Notes: generated from the sequence alone by a model not told the origin. Positions 15,280 through 23,457 are shown, counted from the stretch's first letter. The stretch is 46,276 bases of DNA from a delta proteobacterium NaphS2 (GCA_000179315.1 ADZZ01000404.1:1-46276), one strand, 5' to 3'. Translations and numbers: made by a program.

Positions 15280-16410
15280 CTAAAATGGATTGAAAAGATA
15301 TTTGAGGTAACTTTCCGAGTGGATTTCAATCTGTCGCAACAGAACCAGAAAATCGGCGACATCTTTTGTAAAAACGGCCACCAGACAACTGGCGCCGAAA
15401 CGGATCGGGTATTCGGGATTCTCCTCGGTCAGGTGGAGCCTCACCGCAAAATCAAAACCCCCGCTGACATTTTCTTCAGTCGGTATCTGGCCGCTGGGCA
15501 CCCCTTGGGAGTTGCCATTGGCCCAGGTAACACTCACAACTTTCGCGGGAAAGACTTTGCCCGGGTACATGTCAAATGCAACCTCGGCGTGATCCCCCGG
15601 CCTGACGTGCTGAATGCCCCGTTGGTCCATTTTGGCCACAATCCAGTACTTTTCAGTGTTGACAAAAGACATTACAGGCTTTTTGAGGCGGGCAAAAAAA
15701 CCTGGATAGAGCTGCATGTTGGCGGCATAGCCATCAGAAGGAGCGCGTATAATGGTGTTTTTTACGTTATATTTTGCAGTGGCCAATTTGGCCAGGACCT
15801 CCGCAATCCGGGTGTGTTCATCTCCCACCGCCGAATCAAATGCCAGTTGGGCCGTGCGGACCGCTGCTTTATCGGCTTTAATCTGCGCCTTCAGTGCCGC
15901 GACCCTTTGTTCAATCTCCTCAAGGTGAATTCTGGATACGGCATTTTTTTCAGCAGCCCTTTTGATCATTTGATATTTGGCCACAGCCCCTTTGAGATTG
16001 GCCTGAGTCTGTGCCGCATCCGCCCTGGCTTCAACAACTTTCTGTCCAAGCTTTTGAACGCTGGTTCCGGCTGATGCCAGTTGGGCCTCATATTCATCCA
16101 CCCTGTTCTGCCAGGGCTCAGGGTCCATCTGGAAAAGGGGATCTCCTTTTTTAACGGGCGTATTGGCTGTGATAAAGACCTCTTTTACAAGACCGCCGTA
16201 TTCGGGCGCCATCTGAACCACATAGGATTGGACAAATGCCTCCTTGCTGTAGGGCGTGAATTGCCCCAGGCTGAGTATTTCCGTTAATGCCGCCGCCACC
16301 CAGAGCCCGAAAACCACAAACTTCCAGAAGAGATTGAACTTCATCAGCTTGAAGTCAAAGAATATCAGACGAATGAGGAAGAAATAAGCGATTGTAATGA
16401 GAAGTTCCAT
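15280..16410 (-). CDS. HlyD-family membrane fusion protein (YibH/YiaV-like)
   Basis: 376 residues. Two hydrophobic segments near the N-terminus (about 1-20 and 28-48) anchor it in the inner membrane. A lipoyl/barrel-sandwich half (APEYGGLVKEVFITANTPVKKGDPLF) follows, then a long coiled-coil hairpin (about 100-210), the second lipoyl half (RAPSDGYAANMQLYPGF) and a beta-barrel region. This is the periplasmic adaptor of tripartite efflux or type I-like export. The paired DUF3302-like gene directly upstream recalls the E. coli YiaV-YiaW pair. It is followed 5 bp later by the outer membrane lipoprotein. No dedicated pump is in the operon. Confidence 0.9.
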   Translation of the reverse strand: MELLITIAYFFLIRLIFFDFKLMKFNLFWKFVVFGLWVAAALTEILSLGQFTPYSKEAFVQSYVVQMAPEYGGLVKEVFITANTPVKKGDPLFQMDPEPWQNRVDEYEAQLASAGTSVQKLGQKVVEARADAAQTQANLKGAVAKYQMIKRAAEKNAVSRIHLEEIEQRVAALKAQIKADKAAVRTAQLAFDSAVGDEHTRIAEVLAKLATAKYNVKNTIIRAPSDGYAANMQLYPGFFARLKKPVMSFVNTEKYWIVAKMDQRGIQHVRPGDHAEVAFDMYPGKVFPAKVVSVTWANGNSQGVPSGQIPTEENVSGGFDFAVRLHLTEENPEYPIRFGASCLVAVFTKDVADFLVLLRQIEIHSESYLKYLFNPF

Positions 16411-16425
16411 TTTGATCAGCTGAAA

Positions 16426-16779
16426 TCAGGGGACGACTTCTTCGGTTTGCCCGCCCTCTCTTGACGTTTCTTTCTGTTCATCCGCATCGGCCGGCGTTGG
16501 ACCCTTTTCCTTTGAGGTGCCGGCCGGCGGTCCGTTTTCGGTTCTATCATACATGACACCGATGACGGCGCCGGAATAGGCCCATATGAGTGCCAGCATC
16601 CACAGGGGAAAAATGATCAAACCCAGAAGAGAGGTGACTTCAATGGCTTTTTCCTGAGGGTGCTTTCGTTCTCTTGCGATCTTTCCAGGATACGTATGGA
16701 TCTTGATGATCCCTAAAATAATAGTGATCACGGAAAAGAAGATCAGAGATAAAGAGATGATATCCAGTTTCGTCATCAT
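16426..16779 (-). CDS. DUF3302/YiaW-like inner membrane protein
   Basis: About 117 residues. The protein has two transmembrane segments (about 5-25 and 48-70) separated by a short basic loop with ARERKHPQEKAIEV. That loop matches the RNHP-containing loop of E. coli YiaW (DUF3302). A hydrophilic, Glu/Pro/Gly-rich tail follows. In E. coli the homologous gene pairs with the HlyD-like yiaV, and here it precedes an HlyD-type gene by 15 bp. Its function is unknown; it may help the adaptor in the membrane. The ATG pair at 16776-16779 is chosen because the longer frame starts with TTG. No ribosome binding site is visible for any start. Confidence 0.8.
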   Translation of the reverse strand: MMTKLDIISLSLIFFSVITIILGIIKIHTYPGKIARERKHPQEKAIEVTSLLGLIIFPLWMLALIWAYSGAVIGVMYDRTENGPPAGTSKEKGPTPADADEQKETSREGGQTEEVVP

Positions 16780-16951
16780 AATTACTAAATAGGGAGTGAA
16801 ATGAGAAATCAATTGGTTATGTGAGAATTTATGCTATCAATATCAACAAGGCAACAATAATCTTCAAAAAATTGCCCATTGTCATCAACCTTTCATGCAA
16901 CTTTTTTATTATTTTAGGAAGGCCCGCAAAGATAACAGGTTGAGAATATTC

Positions 16952-16980
16952 TTGACATGCATGCCCCTCAATCGTAGCAG
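16952..16980 (+). promoter_or_regulatory. Putative sigma-70 promoter for the MFS operon
   Basis: TTGACA (16952-16957) is followed after 17 bp by TAGCAG (16975-16980), a poor -10 box, about 30 bp before the MFS start codon. The perfect -35 box and correct spacing support it; the weak -10 suggests an activator or a false positive. Confidence 0.4.
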
Positions 16981-17010
16981 ATGGATGTCTAAGAAATTTG
17001 TGGAAAAGAG

Positions 17011-18177
17011 ATGCCCGTGCTCAATGTCAAAATTTTCGTGACCCTTTTCATTGCCATTTTCGTTACCGCCATGGGAGCGGGATTTGTGGCGCCCCTCCTT
17101 CCCAATTACGCCCATGAATTGGGAGCGGGCGGATTTCAAATCGGTTTGATTTTCGGCGCGTTTTCACTCACCCGCACCATCTTTATTCCCTACTTCGGAA
17201 AACGCTCCGATTTAAAGGGTAGAAAACCGTTCATTACCATGGGACTTTTTTTCTATTTCCTGGTCTCCCTTTTATATGCTGCCAGTAACAGTGTAACGGC
17301 ATTGATTCTTCTCCGTCTGGCACAAGGGTTTGCATCGGCCATGGTGCTGCCTGTGGCTCAGGCTTATGTGGGCGAAATGATTCCCCCTGACAGTGAAGGT
17401 CGTTTGATGGGTCTGTTCAACGTCTCTCTTTTAGGCGGGCTGAGTGCGGGACCCATCCTCGGCGGCCTTATAAAAGACTGGATTTCCATCCAGGCTTCCT
17501 TTGCAGGGATGGGAATCCTTACTTTTTCGGGGTTTCTTCTGTGTCTTATCCTGTTACCCTCGGAACAGACGGCAAAGACCGATTTACCTGAATCCACGGC
17601 AAAAAAAGCCGGTTATAAAGAGCTGATCAGAGTGCCTGCCATATTTTCCATCCTGGTCTTCCGCATTTGTTACACCACCTGCATCGGTTTTATCTGGGCC
17701 TTCCTGCCCCTGCTTGCCGGTACCCGGATCGGTCTTTCCAGCTCCGCCATCGGCCTGGTGGTGATGGTCAATGTGCTGATCGGCGGTTTGCTGCAAGCCC
17801 CCATGGGATATGCCGCAGACCGTTTCAGCAAGAAATCGCTAACCCTTTTTGGAGGGATCTTGACGATAATCACCATGCTCACATTAGACCGTGCGACATC
17901 CTTTTGGCAGTTGATGGTGATCAACAGTGTGCTGGGGCTGGCAGGGGGCATTTCACTGCCCGCAATCATGGCCATCGGTGTTATCGAAGGCCGGCAATCA
18001 AAGGCCATGGGATCCGTCATGGGGCTGCTTACCCTGGGCCATAGCATCGGCATGCTGCTGGGCCCCCTTCTGGGAGGACTGCTGCTTGACTTTTTCAATT
18101 TCGGCGCCATATTTTTATCCGGAACCGTTATCATGGCGCTGGGTACAATTATTTTCTGGAGGTGCCGTCAGGTATGA
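17011..18177 (+). CDS. MFS drug/solute transporter, 12-TM (DHA1-like)
   Basis: The 388-residue inner membrane transporter has 12 predicted transmembrane segments in two six-helix halves. Family signs are the loop 2-3 motif GKRSDLKGRKP and its second-half echo AADRFSKKS. The motif-C-like segment SLLGGLSAGPILGGL in helix 5 is typical of drug:proton antiporters. The substrate is unknown. GAAAAGAG lies right before the ATG. The gene ends in an ATGA overlap with a small gene and then TrmJ, so these three are one operon. It is divergent from the pump-less efflux trio at 13778-16779 and could supply its inner membrane transporter, though EmrB-type partners usually have 14 helices. Confidence 0.9.
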   Translation: MPVLNVKIFVTLFIAIFVTAMGAGFVAPLLPNYAHELGAGGFQIGLIFGAFSLTRTIFIPYFGKRSDLKGRKPFITMGLFFYFLVSLLYAASNSVTALILLRLAQGFASAMVLPVAQAYVGEMIPPDSEGRLMGLFNVSLLGGLSAGPILGGLIKDWISIQASFAGMGILTFSGFLLCLILLPSEQTAKTDLPESTAKKAGYKELIRVPAIFSILVFRICYTTCIGFIWAFLPLLAGTRIGLSSSAIGLVVMVNVLIGGLLQAPMGYAADRFSKKSLTLFGGILTIITMLTLDRATSFWQLMVINSVLGLAGGISLPAIMAIGVIEGRQSKAMGSVMGLLTLGHSIGMLLGPLLGGLLLDFFNFGAIFLSGTVIMALGTIIFWRCRQV

Positions 18178-18392
18178 AAGTCTCATCCGGTTGTTTTGAG
18201 GTAGATCTTTTTGAAAGGGAAGTGGATGATGCGGATCATCCTTATGCCAGCCAGTTCAAAGACATGCTGGAGTCCGTGGCCGAGCAGTACGGATGTCATC
18301 TGATCTCCTTTGAAGTCAACAAAGGGACCGTCCTGTTTTCCTTTGACGGCGACGAACTCAACGCTGACATCGTGGAGTTACTCAGGAAATGA
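18174..18392 (+). CDS. Small conserved-looking protein between MFS and TrmJ genes
   Basis: 72 residues, acidic, with an alternating strand and helix pattern. It has the segments EVDLFEREVDDADHPYASQF and HLISFEVNKGTVLFSFDGDE. The family is not recognised. It overlaps the MFS stop by ATGA and itself ends in ATGA overlap with trmJ, so it is translationally coupled on both sides, which argues strongly that it is real. GGAGGTG lies about 11 nt before its ATG inside the MFS gene. The upstream in-frame extension to 18162 is not needed. Function unknown. Confidence 0.78.
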   Translation: MKVSSGCFEVDLFEREVDDADHPYASQFKDMLESVAEQYGCHLISFEVNKGTVLFSFDGDELNADIVELLRK

Positions 18393-19150
18393 CCTCAAAA
18401 ATCTTACTGGAAAATGTGGCCGTCGTGCTGGTCCAACCCCAGATTCCTGAAAACATCGGCTCCGTGGCCCGTGCCATGCACAATATGGGATTGAGCCGGC
18501 TGATCGTGGTGGATCCCAAGAACTGCGACGCAGACCGCATGAACAAAACCGCCACGGGCACATCCACAAAAGTTCTGGAGGACATGGACATCTCCCGGAA
18601 CCTGAGGGAAGCACTGGTCCCGTTTCAATACCTGGTGGGGACCACCGCCCGCAACGGCACGTTGAGACCCGCTCTAACACAACCCAGGACCCTGGCACAA
18701 AAACTGATACCCATCTCTCAAGGCAATTCCGTGGCCATCCTGTTCGGCCCTGAAGATCGGGGACTTTCCAATGACCAGCTTCGATTCTGTCACACCATTT
18801 TAACGGTGCCCACAGCGTCCTTTTCATCTCTCAATCTGGCCCAGGCGGTGGTCATCGTCTGCTATGAGCTGTTTCTGGCTACGGATGGTGAACACCGGGA
18901 ACCCCCGGTTCCCCGGCTGGCCAACAGTTTTGAATTGGAGGGTATGTATGATCATTTAAGGGAAATGCTTTCAAAGATCGGCTTTCTGGACCCTCAAAAC
19001 CCCGAACACTGGCTGCTGAATATCCGCCGTTTTCTCGCAAGGGTTCCCCTGCGCGCAAGGGAAGTGCGCATCATTAGAGGGATTTGCCGTCAGATGGACT
19101 GGTACGTTTCGCAGTTTGATACCCTTCAGAAGGAAAAAGAGAACCCGTAG
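18389..19150 (+). CDS. trmJ: tRNA (cytidine/uridine-2'-O-)-methyltransferase TrmJ-like (SPOUT family)
   Basis: 253 residues. The SPOUT methyltransferase motifs are in order: motif 1 PENIGSVARAMHNMG (near 20), motif 2 ILFGPEDRGLSNDQL (near 115-130) and motif 3 with SSLNLAQAV (near 147), which form the knotted SAM site. A helical C-terminal extension (about 165-250), typical of TrmJ and absent from TrmL, follows. TrmJ 2'-O-methylates position 32 in tRNA anticodon loops. ATG overlaps the upstream stop (ATGA). The stop codon TAG lies inside the terminal CGTAGGG of a 101-bp repeat element, so the natural end of the protein may have been replaced. Confidence 0.9.
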   Translation: MTSKILLENVAVVLVQPQIPENIGSVARAMHNMGLSRLIVVDPKNCDADRMNKTATGTSTKVLEDMDISRNLREALVPFQYLVGTTARNGTLRPALTQPRTLAQKLIPISQGNSVAILFGPEDRGLSNDQLRFCHTILTVPTASFSSLNLAQAVVIVCYELFLATDGEHREPPVPRLANSFELEGMYDHLREMLSKIGFLDPQNPEHWLLNIRRFLARVPLRAREVRIIRGICRQMDWYVSQFDTLQKEKENP

Positions 19151-19246
19151 GGGCAACCCCCCTGTGGTTGCCCTAATCCCCTGTGGTTGCCCTGCGTCAG
19201 GGGCCACCCGGCATTTTCAGGACAGGCACGGTGGCCTATCCCTACG
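19146..19246. repeat. 101-bp MITE/REP-like palindromic element between convergent genes
   Basis: The element is bounded by inverted CGTAGGG (19146-19152) and CCCTACG (19240-19246). Inside are a direct repeat of CCCCTGTGGTTGCCCT (two copies, 3 bp apart) and stems GGGGCAACC/GGTTGCCCT and GGCCACC/GGTGGCC. The TAG stop codons of trmJ (19148-19150) and of the convergent hydrolase (complement of 19242-19244) both come from its terminal repeats. The high GC and snapback structure resemble dispersed non-coding repeat families found between genes in many bacteria. It may also work as a bidirectional terminator. Confidence 0.7.
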
Positions 19247-19724
19247 CCAGCAGTGCATTCCAATCGATGGTCTTGAAGGTTCGATGAAGGAAGTGATCAT
19301 CTTCTACTTTGTGAAACGTGAGGTTCTCAAAATACTCCATGGCCGACGTTTCAACCTCCGCAAGGGGAATCACCGCGTCTTCGGTGCCATGGTAGATGTG
19401 TACGGGAACGGAAATTTTCCGAATGTTTCCGGGCACAAGGTCAATCATATGAATGGCGGGTGCCAGGAGGGTGAGACGTTTCACCCTCGCCTCGTTTTCC
19501 ATGGCAAAAAGCGCCCCCATCAATCCGCCAAAACTGCTACCGACGATTCGAATATCCCATTGATTCAAAAGAAATTCATCGAGTGCTGATAAGCGTTCGG
19601 GAAGCGTCCCCACAAATGTGGGGATAATCATGTCCGGAAACTTTTTACGGAAGTAAACGGATTTCGTCCCTTTGTTACTGCTCTCCAATCCGTGAATGAA
19701 AATTCTGCAAACAGGATCGCTCAT
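19242..19724 (-). CDS. Small alpha/beta-hydrolase (YqiA/UPF0227-like esterase)
   Basis: 160 residues, compact alpha/beta-hydrolase fold. The segment FIHGLESSNKGTKS (oxyanion region), nucleophile elbow GSSFGG (Ser near 63), acid in HGTEDAVIP and final His in DDHFLH give a full Ser-Asp-His triad. Size and layout match YqiA/YcfP-like esterases, which hydrolyse short acyl esters in vitro; the physiological substrate is unknown. The start is fixed by an ATGA overlap with the FKBP gene. It is the last gene of the IMPase-feoAB-greA-FKBP run, and its TAG stop is provided by the repeat element. Confidence 0.85.
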   Translation of the reverse strand: MSDPVCRIFIHGLESSNKGTKSVYFRKKFPDMIIPTFVGTLPERLSALDEFLLNQWDIRIVGSSFGGLMGALFAMENEARVKRLTLLAPAIHMIDLVPGNIRKISVPVHIYHGTEDAVIPLAEVETSAMEYFENLTFHKVEDDHFLHRTFKTIDWNALLA

Positions 19725-20209
19725 CCGCACCCGATCTCCCTTTTGTGCTGGTTTTCCTCGGCCTTTGCGATTTCCTCTTCAGAGGCTTTTCGAACCGCCA
19801 GCACCTCCCCTTCCATCAGGGCGCATATGCCGGCCGTGGGCTTATTGAAATCAACAAGGATGGTATCCTCTTTGATTTCAAGAACTTTAAATTGCACCAG
19901 AGAACCCATTTTCATCTGACGATAATATTGGCCCTCCCGAATCCGTTGCTTGATCAAACCTTCTTTGGGAATTTCCCGAATCAGTTCAGGATCATGTGCC
20001 CCGTAAAGTTCACCGGGTGGAACCAACAGACTGAATTGATGGCCTGCTGGTGCGCCTTCCAATGCTTTTTCAAGGGTGGGAACCTGATGTTCTATACCGT
20101 AAATGAATTCAAATTCCTGGCTTACGGAATCTTCGACCGCTCCGTCGGGTAACTGTGCCTCGATTTTCAATCGGACTGTGACGGCAGCCAGATTTTCCAC
20201 TGTTTTCAT
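19721..20209 (-). CDS. SlyD-like FKBP-type peptidyl-prolyl cis-trans isomerase
   Basis: About 162 residues. The SlyD-type FKBP core is interrupted by an insert-in-flap domain: LPDGAVEDS at the start, LEKALEGAPAGHQFSLLVPPGELYG in the middle, then the flap region and VDFNKPTAG near the end, all SlyD landmarks. It catalyses proline isomerisation and acts as a chaperone. E. coli SlyD also has a His/Cys-rich nickel-binding tail, whereas here the tail (about 147-162) has only one His and one Cys, so nickel delivery is unlikely. GAGGTG 7 nt before ATG supports this start over a GTG two codons earlier. It lies 9 bp after greA. Confidence 0.9.
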   Translation of the reverse strand: MKTVENLAAVTVRLKIEAQLPDGAVEDSVSQEFEFIYGIEHQVPTLEKALEGAPAGHQFSLLVPPGELYGAHDPELIREIPKEGLIKQRIREGQYYRQMKMGSLVQFKVLEIKEDTILVDFNKPTAGICALMEGEVLAVRKASEEEIAKAEENQHKREIGCG

Positions 20210-20218
20210 GGACACACC

Positions 20219-20692
20219 TCACTTAATTTCCAGGACTTCAAATTCCAGAACGCCTCGGGGAGTCTTGATCTTTACTTCATCGCCGATCTCTCTCCCGATA
20301 AGACCTCGCCCCAAGGGGCTTTTAATGGAAATACGACCATTTTCGGGATCCGATTCATAGGGACCCACAAGCTGATAGGTGATCTCTTTGTCGTTCTGAA
20401 TATCGTATAGCAAAACGGTGCGACCGAAAACCACGCGGTCCATGGGACCATCGTTGACATCGATTATTTCCGCCTGGCCGATGGCGTTTTGCAATTCGTT
20501 GATTTTGGCTGCGATTAACCCCTGTTTTTCCTTGGCAGCGTGATATTCGGCATTTTCACTGAGATCCCCGTGAGCACGCGCCTCCGCGATGGCCTGGATG
20601 TTATTGGGTTTTTCTGTTTTTTCAAGATAGACCAGTTCCGACTTCAATTTTTCGAGCCCATCTTTTGTAATCGGCATTTTTTCCATGTTCAT
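20219..20692 (-). CDS. greA: Transcription elongation factor GreA
   Basis: 157 residues, the usual GreA length. An N-terminal antiparallel coiled coil (about 8-80), with the acidic tip region around HGDLSENAEYHAAKEKQG, enters the RNA polymerase secondary channel. The C-terminal FKBP-like domain carries YQLVGPYESDPENGRIS and SPLGRGLIG. It stimulates cleavage of backtracked RNA. GGAG lies about 4 nt before the ATG used; a second ATG two codons later is also possible. It follows feoB after 62 bp that contain a 14-bp palindrome, and precedes the SlyD-like gene by 9 bp. Confidence 0.97.
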   Translation of the reverse strand: MNMEKMPITKDGLEKLKSELVYLEKTEKPNNIQAIAEARAHGDLSENAEYHAAKEKQGLIAAKINELQNAIGQAEIIDVNDGPMDRVVFGRTVLLYDIQNDKEITYQLVGPYESDPENGRISIKSPLGRGLIGREIGDEVKIKTPRGVLEFEVLEIK

Positions 20693-20740
20693 TGACTCCG
20701 TTTCACCTTCATCGTAAACCTGTTACCAAAATTTCTTTTT

Positions 20741-20754
20741 TTTAACGCGTTAAA
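20741..20754. promoter_or_regulatory. 14-bp perfect palindrome TTTAACGCGTTAAA between feoB and greA
   Basis: The palindrome has no loop and ends right at the feoB stop codon, 49 bp before the greA start. A perfect symmetric site of this size is typical of dimeric repressor operators. A terminator is unlikely because no U-tract follows on the minus strand. No -35/-10 pair is clear next to it. Confidence 0.35.
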
Positions 20755-23124
20755 TCAACCGCCCATTCCCAAAAATAAGCCGCCCTGGCGGATCAAGAAC
20801 GAAATCCCGTAGGCGACAATAAGATTAAAGAAAATCGAAAAAGCCGCCCATTTCCAGGAACTCTCTTTGCGAATGCTCGCGACTGTTGCCACACAGGGCA
20901 CGTAGAGCATAATAAAAATTATCAAAACAAAACCCTGCAGCGGGTTCCAGGCGGGATCTTTCTGCAATTTCGCCGGAAGAGACGCCGCTTCATCACCATC
21001 GCTCAGCGAATAGGCCGTTCCCAGCGTAGAGATGATCACTTCCTTGGCGGCGAAGCCGCCCACCAGCGCAATATTTGTCCGGTATTCAAATCCCAAAGGG
21101 TGCGTAATAATCGCCAGTTTACGACCCAACCACCCCGCGGTGGTTCCTTTAAGGGCCGTTTCCTGTTCCAGACGGTTAATTTCCGCCATCCGCTGACGGT
21201 ATTTGGTAAGCAAAGCGGCCGCATCCACAACTCCTTTTGAAACGCCCTTTATCGCCGTTTTATGGTTGTTCGTCCCAAGCCGGAGGGCAGTCTGGGCAAC
21301 ACTTAAAAGGGTATCATTTTGCCCTGGAGACACGGCAACACTCTCCCCACGCTTAAGACGATCATAAAACCCATTCAAAACATCCAATTCCGCTTCCCCC
21401 TGAATCCCATGAGAAGCGGGTAGCCGGCTCAGAAAGGTGCTGGTAACTTCTGAGCGCTCCTGGTCAAAAGATTGGATCTGCTCGTCAGGAAGCCTGGGAA
21501 AGGTCATCATTGCCCAAAGAATGACGGAAAAAGCCAGAATGACGGTACCCGCCTTTTTGATATACTGCCATGTTCTCTCCCACGTATGAATCAACAATCC
21601 GCGAAGGGTGGGGGCACGGTAAGGTGGCAGTTCCATCACAAATGGCGTGGTGGGACCTTTGAGGACCGTGGCCCTTAGAAATTTCGCGGCAAACAGGGCA
21701 AACCCCCACGAGATAAGCGTCAGAATAAACAGCATGCGGGCCTTGTCTCCGGTAAAAAAGGCGCCGATGAGCATGGCGTAAACCGGTAGTTTGGCACCGC
21801 AATTCATGAAGGGCACCACCAGAAGCGTGGCGATCCTTTCTTTGGGGTCTTTCAATATCCTGGTGGCCATTACCCCCGGCACGGCACATCCGCCGGAGAT
21901 GCCGCCGCTCACCACCAGCGCCATCACGGAATTGCCATGGAGCCCGAACCACCTGAGCACCCGGTCCAGCATGTAGGCAACCCGGGCCATATATCCGGAA
22001 TCCTCCATGATGGCGATCGAAAAAAACATAAACATAATCAAGGGCACAAATCCCATCACCCCGCCAACACCGTCAATCACACCGGATATAAGCAATGATT
22101 GGAGCATACCTGCCGGCACAAAGGTGGTCACCAGATTTTTGAGGGAATCAAAGAACATTTCAAACCACAAGAGCGGTATTTCACTGGCCCAGAATGTGAA
22201 GGAATAAATGCCGTACAGTATAAACCCCATAATGATGGGACCAAGAACCCGATTGGTAAGGATCTTATCCGCCTTATCCGATACATTAAGGCGCATTTCG
22301 ATCTTTCGTTTAACGACCTTTTTGGTGATCCCGGCGATATAGCCGTATCGATGGTCCGCAATGATGGCTTCCGGTTCCTCCTCCAGGGTACTCATGGTGT
22401 GTTTGGCAATATCATCGCAGATGTCCGTGATGGACTTTCCCAGTTTCGGGTCTTTCTTGAGCAGCCCCGTGATCTGACTGTCCCCCTCGAGACATTTGAG
22501 GGCCCGCCATCGGGACGGATATTTCTTGTCAAAAACCTGAGATTTTTCGATAATGGATGAAATTCGGTCAAGGCCCGAATCAATATCCATGCCGTAGCTC
22601 ATGGGCGCGTTTACCCATTCCGGACTGCTGGAAGCCTCCTCCACGATTTTATCCAACAGTGCCGTAATCCCCTTTCCGGATCTTGCGACCATGGGAACCA
22701 CCGGCACCCCGAATTGAGCGGACAGCGCATCGTGGTCCACATTGATGCCGCGACTTTCGGCCACATCCACCATGTTGAGAGCCAAAATCAAAGGGACCCC
22801 CAGTTCCTTGAATTGTACAGCCAGGTAGAGATGCCGATCCAGGTTGGACGCGTCCACAATATCCACCACCAACCTGGGCTTTTCATTGATAACAAAGTCC
22901 CGGGCCACAATCTCTTCCATGGAATAGGCCGTCAGGGAATAGGTCCCGGGCAGATCCACCACCTCTATTTCCCAGCCCCTGTGATGAACCACCCCGTATT
23001 TTTTTTCAACGGTTACGCCGGGATAGTTGGCAATATGCTGCCGTGCGCCGGTAATGGCGTTAAAAACCGTTGTTTTTCCCGCATTGGGATTTCCGGAAAG
23101 TGCAATAACGATTTTCTTTTTCAT
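20755..23124 (-). CDS. feoB: Ferrous iron transporter B (FeoB)
   Basis: The 789-residue inner membrane Fe(II) transporter starts with a G domain (about 1-170): P-loop GNPNAGKTT (near 11-19), DLPGTYSL switch II and NMVD. An inhibitory helical region (about 190-270) follows, then the membrane part with two Gate-type repeats (GISGGCAVPGVMATR; GGFAAKEVIISTLGTAYSL) and the conserved PFMNCGAKLPVYAML. About 110 residues rich in charged helices (about 555-665) lie between membrane segments. It imports ferrous iron under anoxic conditions. The start overlaps the feoA stop (ATGA), giving translational coupling. No FeoC is seen. Confidence 0.97.
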   Translation of the reverse strand: MKKKIVIALSGNPNAGKTTVFNAITGARQHIANYPGVTVEKKYGVVHHRGWEIEVVDLPGTYSLTAYSMEEIVARDFVINEKPRLVVDIVDASNLDRHLYLAVQFKELGVPLILALNMVDVAESRGINVDHDALSAQFGVPVVPMVARSGKGITALLDKIVEEASSSPEWVNAPMSYGMDIDSGLDRISSIIEKSQVFDKKYPSRWRALKCLEGDSQITGLLKKDPKLGKSITDICDDIAKHTMSTLEEEPEAIIADHRYGYIAGITKKVVKRKIEMRLNVSDKADKILTNRVLGPIIMGFILYGIYSFTFWASEIPLLWFEMFFDSLKNLVTTFVPAGMLQSLLISGVIDGVGGVMGFVPLIMFMFFSIAIMEDSGYMARVAYMLDRVLRWFGLHGNSVMALVVSGGISGGCAVPGVMATRILKDPKERIATLLVVPFMNCGAKLPVYAMLIGAFFTGDKARMLFILTLISWGFALFAAKFLRATVLKGPTTPFVMELPPYRAPTLRGLLIHTWERTWQYIKKAGTVILAFSVILWAMMTFPRLPDEQIQSFDQERSEVTSTFLSRLPASHGIQGEAELDVLNGFYDRLKRGESVAVSPGQNDTLLSVAQTALRLGTNNHKTAIKGVSKGVVDAAALLTKYRQRMAEINRLEQETALKGTTAGWLGRKLAIITHPLGFEYRTNIALVGGFAAKEVIISTLGTAYSLSDGDEAASLPAKLQKDPAWNPLQGFVLIIFIMLYVPCVATVASIRKESSWKWAAFSIFFNLIVAYGISFLIRQGGLFLGMGG

Positions 23125-23387
23125 CGATTCAGCGTTTGGTTGGATGGGTTTTCTTCCACTTCCACAAGAATACTGCTGGCCTCATTGTTCCTCAGCGTCA
23201 ACACGTAGTCCCTGATTTTGACGGCCACGGGATCTTTCAAAGGCGCTCGACCGCGAATCTGGATGGGTGTTTCGGGAACAAGCCCCATCTCCCGGATCCT
23301 TCGACCCATATCCCCGGTTGCAGAAACTCTTTTGATGACGCCTTTCTGGTTGTCCAGCATTTCTCTCATTTTGATCGTCTTCTTCAT
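23121..23387 (-). CDS. feoA: Ferrous iron transport protein A (FeoA)
   Basis: 88 residues with the FeoA SH3-like fold: MREMLDNQKGVIKRVS, then RRIREMGLVPETPIQI, then DPVAVKIRDYVLTLRNNEA. It is a small cytoplasmic partner of FeoB. The chosen ATG starts the family-like part. The open frame continues 60 codons upstream to the end of the IMPase-like gene, but that part reads unlike FeoA. No strong ribosome binding site is visible, so translation may depend on upstream reading or start a few codons later. It ends in ATGA overlap with feoB. Confidence 0.9.
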   Translation of the reverse strand: MKKTIKMREMLDNQKGVIKRVSATGDMGRRIREMGLVPETPIQIRGRAPLKDPVAVKIRDYVLTLRNNEASSILVEVEENPSNQTLNR

Positions 23388-23457
23388 CGGCTGTCCATTG
23401 TTGGTAATTTTCTTGCAGTCTTCGGATTTATTAAGTCCCCGAAAGTCCCGCCTTTGA

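Noticed and set aside
20755-23124. Possible unusual insertion in FeoB (about residues 555-665)
   Set aside because: FeoB proteins of similar total length commonly carry a large charged segment at this place, so I do not count it as a novelty.
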